The notes beneath the pieces are model-generated. The model saw only the letters and a list, made by a program, of their open reading frames with translations. It did not search any database and was not told the DNA's origin. A DNA stretch of 7,132 bases. Origin: DASSBG01 sp964583865. Lineage in GTDB: Bacteria; Pseudomonadota; Gammaproteobacteria; Xanthomonadales; Rhodanobacteraceae. The translations under genes and the position numbers were made by a program. Below, piece after piece: positions 5,603 through 7,132 of this stretch (position 1 is the stretch's first letter; each line of letters begins with the position of its first letter). The stretch spans positions 1-7,132 of the forward strand of contig CAZOXZ010000125.1 of assembly GCA_964583865.1 (NCBI GenBank). Direction: 5' to 3'.

Positions 5603-7132
5603 TCAATTGAACGGGCCAGCACCGGCATGCCCGCTCTCGTCGCCTGCCTCGCATGGCAGCCGCACCGTCATCACCGCACCGCCGTGGGCACCATTTCGAG
5701 CCCGAATGCTGCCGCCGTGTTCCTCGGCAATACGTTGCACGATGGACAGCCCCAGGCCCGTGCCGCCCCGCCTGGACGTAAAGAACGGCTGGAACACCTG
5801 CGGCAATGCTTCTGGCTCGAAACCCGGCCCGCCGTCACTCACCGTGCACTCCAACCAGCGATTGTCTTCGGCAGCCAGGCCCGCGGCAATCACGACCACG
5901 CCACCTTTCGGGGAATGCTGCACGGCGTTGTCGATGAGGTTGACGAACAGCTGCACCAGACGGCCGTAGTTCATCGGCACCACCCAGTCGCCGGCGACGT
6001 CGTCGCGCAGCTTTACCCCGGCCTGTTCGGCTGCCGTGAGACACACTCCCACAGCTTCACCGACCACCATGGCAATGGGACCCGGCGTCAACTCGACCGT
6101 CACCGGCCGGCCGTAGTCCAGCAAGCTGGTCATCAATTTTTTCATGCGCTCGACTTCGCGCCGCAGCACTTGCCGGTGGCGCACCTCGGAGGGCCTGGGG
6201 TCGCCGACGGCATCCATGGCATCCAGCGTCGAAGAAATGCCGAACAAGGGGTTGCGCACCTCGTGGGCCACGCCGGCCACCAGTGCGCCCACGGCCGCCA
6301 TGGCCTCGCTGCGCTGCAACTCGGCCTGCAACTTTTCACGCTCGCGTTCGGCGCGTTCACGGTCGCTGATCTCGCGCGTCAGGTTTCCAACCGTGATGCG
6401 AAGATCATGCTGGCTGGCTTCGAGGCGACTCTTGGACACCGTGGTCTCCTGCAGCTTGTCCACCATGCGGTTGAATTGCCGCGCCAGCTGGCCAAACTCG
6501 TCTTCGCCCAAGTGCGGTACGCGGTAATCGAGGTTGCCGCTGCCGATGACCCTGGTTCCCGACGCCAGGCGTTGCAAGGGCCGCACGACGGTCAGCATCA
6601 ACAGCACGCTGCCGGCCAGGGCCACCAGAAGATAAAAGGGAATCACGTAACGCAATACCACCTGGGCGCGGGCCATGGCACGATCGGCCTTTTCCTTCGG
6701 TTGGGCCAGGCTGCGCAGATTCAGCTCCTCCACCTGGCCATCAAACAGTTCATCCAGCTCGGCTTCCTGCGCCATGAACTGACTCAACAGCCCATGAAAT
6801 GATGCCTCATCGGCAAGCAGGCCGTGCACGCCCTGGGCCACATTGCGATGCAAGGTGTCGATTTGCAGGCCCAGAGTCTTCTCATTGCGACTCAACGGCA
6901 ACGACAAATAACGATCGACGGCGCTGTCCAGCTCCTCTACCTTCTGCAATACACGCTTGCGGTTGAGCGCGGTCTGGCGCTGCGCATACAACGACAACCA
7001 GAAGCCGATTTCGGCCGCCTCGGCCTCCATGTTCGCCATCGCAGCCAGGCGCAGGCCGCGTGCGGGTTGCTGCGTCGGCAAGTGTGGCGGCAGACGATCA
7101 TCAAGGATGACGTCGATCTGCTCCAACAGTTC
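5603..7132 (-). CDS. Membrane sensor histidine kinase, N-terminus outside window
   Basis: This is a two-component sensor kinase that autophosphorylates on histidine and passes the phosphate to a response regulator. The frame is open to the right edge (about 509 visible residues, numbered here from the edge); the TTG at 7126 is inside it and is unlikely to be the true start. Residues 1 to about 158 form a helical, probably periplasmic sensor part. A membrane segment follows at about 159-183 (YVIPFYLLVALAGSVLLML), then a HAMP domain (about 183-235, with RPLQRLASG and EDEFGQLARQFN), a charged coiled coil (about 255-275), and the phosphoacceptor domain with H290 in VAGVAHEVRNPL. The ATPase domain has an N box (NLIDN, 398-402), G1 (DGGPG, 433-437), F box (FQPFFTS, 447-453) and G2 (GGTGLGL, 456-462). 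All catalytic motifs are intact. The first membrane helix must lie beyond the edge. Kinases with this core often pair with NtrC-type regulators, but none is visible here, and the signal is unknown. Confidence 0.95.
   Translation of the reverse strand, partial: ELLEQIDVILDDRLPPHLPTQQPARGLRLAAMANMEAEAAEIGFWLSLYAQRQTALNRKRVLQKVEELDSAVDRYLSLPLSRNEKTLGLQIDTLHRNVAQGVHGLLADEASFHGLLSQFMAQEAELDELFDGQVEELNLRSLAQPKEKADRAMARAQVVLRYVIPFYLLVALAGSVLLMLTVVRPLQRLASGTRVIGSGNLDYRVPHLGEDEFGQLARQFNRMVDKLQETTVSKSRLEASQHDLRITVGNLTREISDRERAEREREKLQAELQRSEAMAAVGALVAGVAHEVRNPLFGISSTLDAMDAVGDPRPSEVRHRQVLRREVERMKKLMTSLLDYGRPVTVELTPGPIAMVVGEAVGVCLTAAEQAGVKLRDDVAGDWVVPMNYGRLVQLFVNLIDNAVQHSPKGGVVVIAAGLAAEDNRWLECTVSDGGPGFEPEALPQVFQPFFTSRRGGTGLGLSIVQRIAEEHGGSIRARNGAHGGAVMTVRLPCEAGDESGHAGAGPFN

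Noticed and set aside
5627..6802. Plus-strand open frame of 391 codons opposite the histidine kinase
   Set aside because: The kinase motifs on the minus strand are unambiguous. The plus-strand frame is rich in His and Gln, typical of an antisense shadow.

Overview
The window looks like a chromosomal stretch from a GC-rich gammaproteobacterium. Several proteins fit the Xanthomonadales (Lysobacterales) pattern: a DUF1631 protein translationally coupled to a small PilZ protein, an enterobacterial/Xanthomonas-type prolidase PepQ, and a PhoU-like DUF47 protein of the IPKT-IQKFAER type. The assignment rests on remembered family patterns and is an inference. There is no rRNA, tRNA, CRISPR array, insertion sequence or phage gene.

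Left part, plus strand. A reading frame enters from the left edge and ends at 443. It is unrecognised, and its codon use is less GC-biased than its neighbours. A 63-residue CPXCG cysteine-rich protein follows (482-673), then a 165-base gap with a weak candidate promoter and an inverted repeat. Next come a 764-residue DUF1631 protein (839-3133) and a 114-residue PilZ protein (3130-3474) that share an ATGA overlap. PepQ follows after an 81-base gap (3556-4878). That gap holds a 7-base inverted repeat reaching into the pepQ ribosome binding site, and a ten-codon mini-ORF ending on the pepQ start codon.

Right part, minus strand. A membrane sensor histidine kinase enters from the right edge (7132-5603), so its N-terminus and first membrane segment are outside the window. 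A short hairpin followed by five T sits just after its stop codon. Only 39 bases separate that stop codon from the DUF47/PhoU-like gene (5563-4940). DUF47 and pepQ converge on a 61-base spacer containing a GC-rich hairpin without a T-run.

Functionally, the best supported unit is DUF1631 plus PilZ, probably a cyclic-di-GMP output module whose target is unknown. PepQ is a housekeeping peptidase that recycles proline dipeptides. The DUF47 protein would normally assist a Pit-type phosphate transporter, and neither pit nor a response regulator for the kinase is visible. Nothing here amounts to a clearly new system. The most worthwhile leads are the DUF1631-PilZ pair, the hairpin and TTGACG box squeezed between kinase and DUF47, and the structured leader of pepQ.
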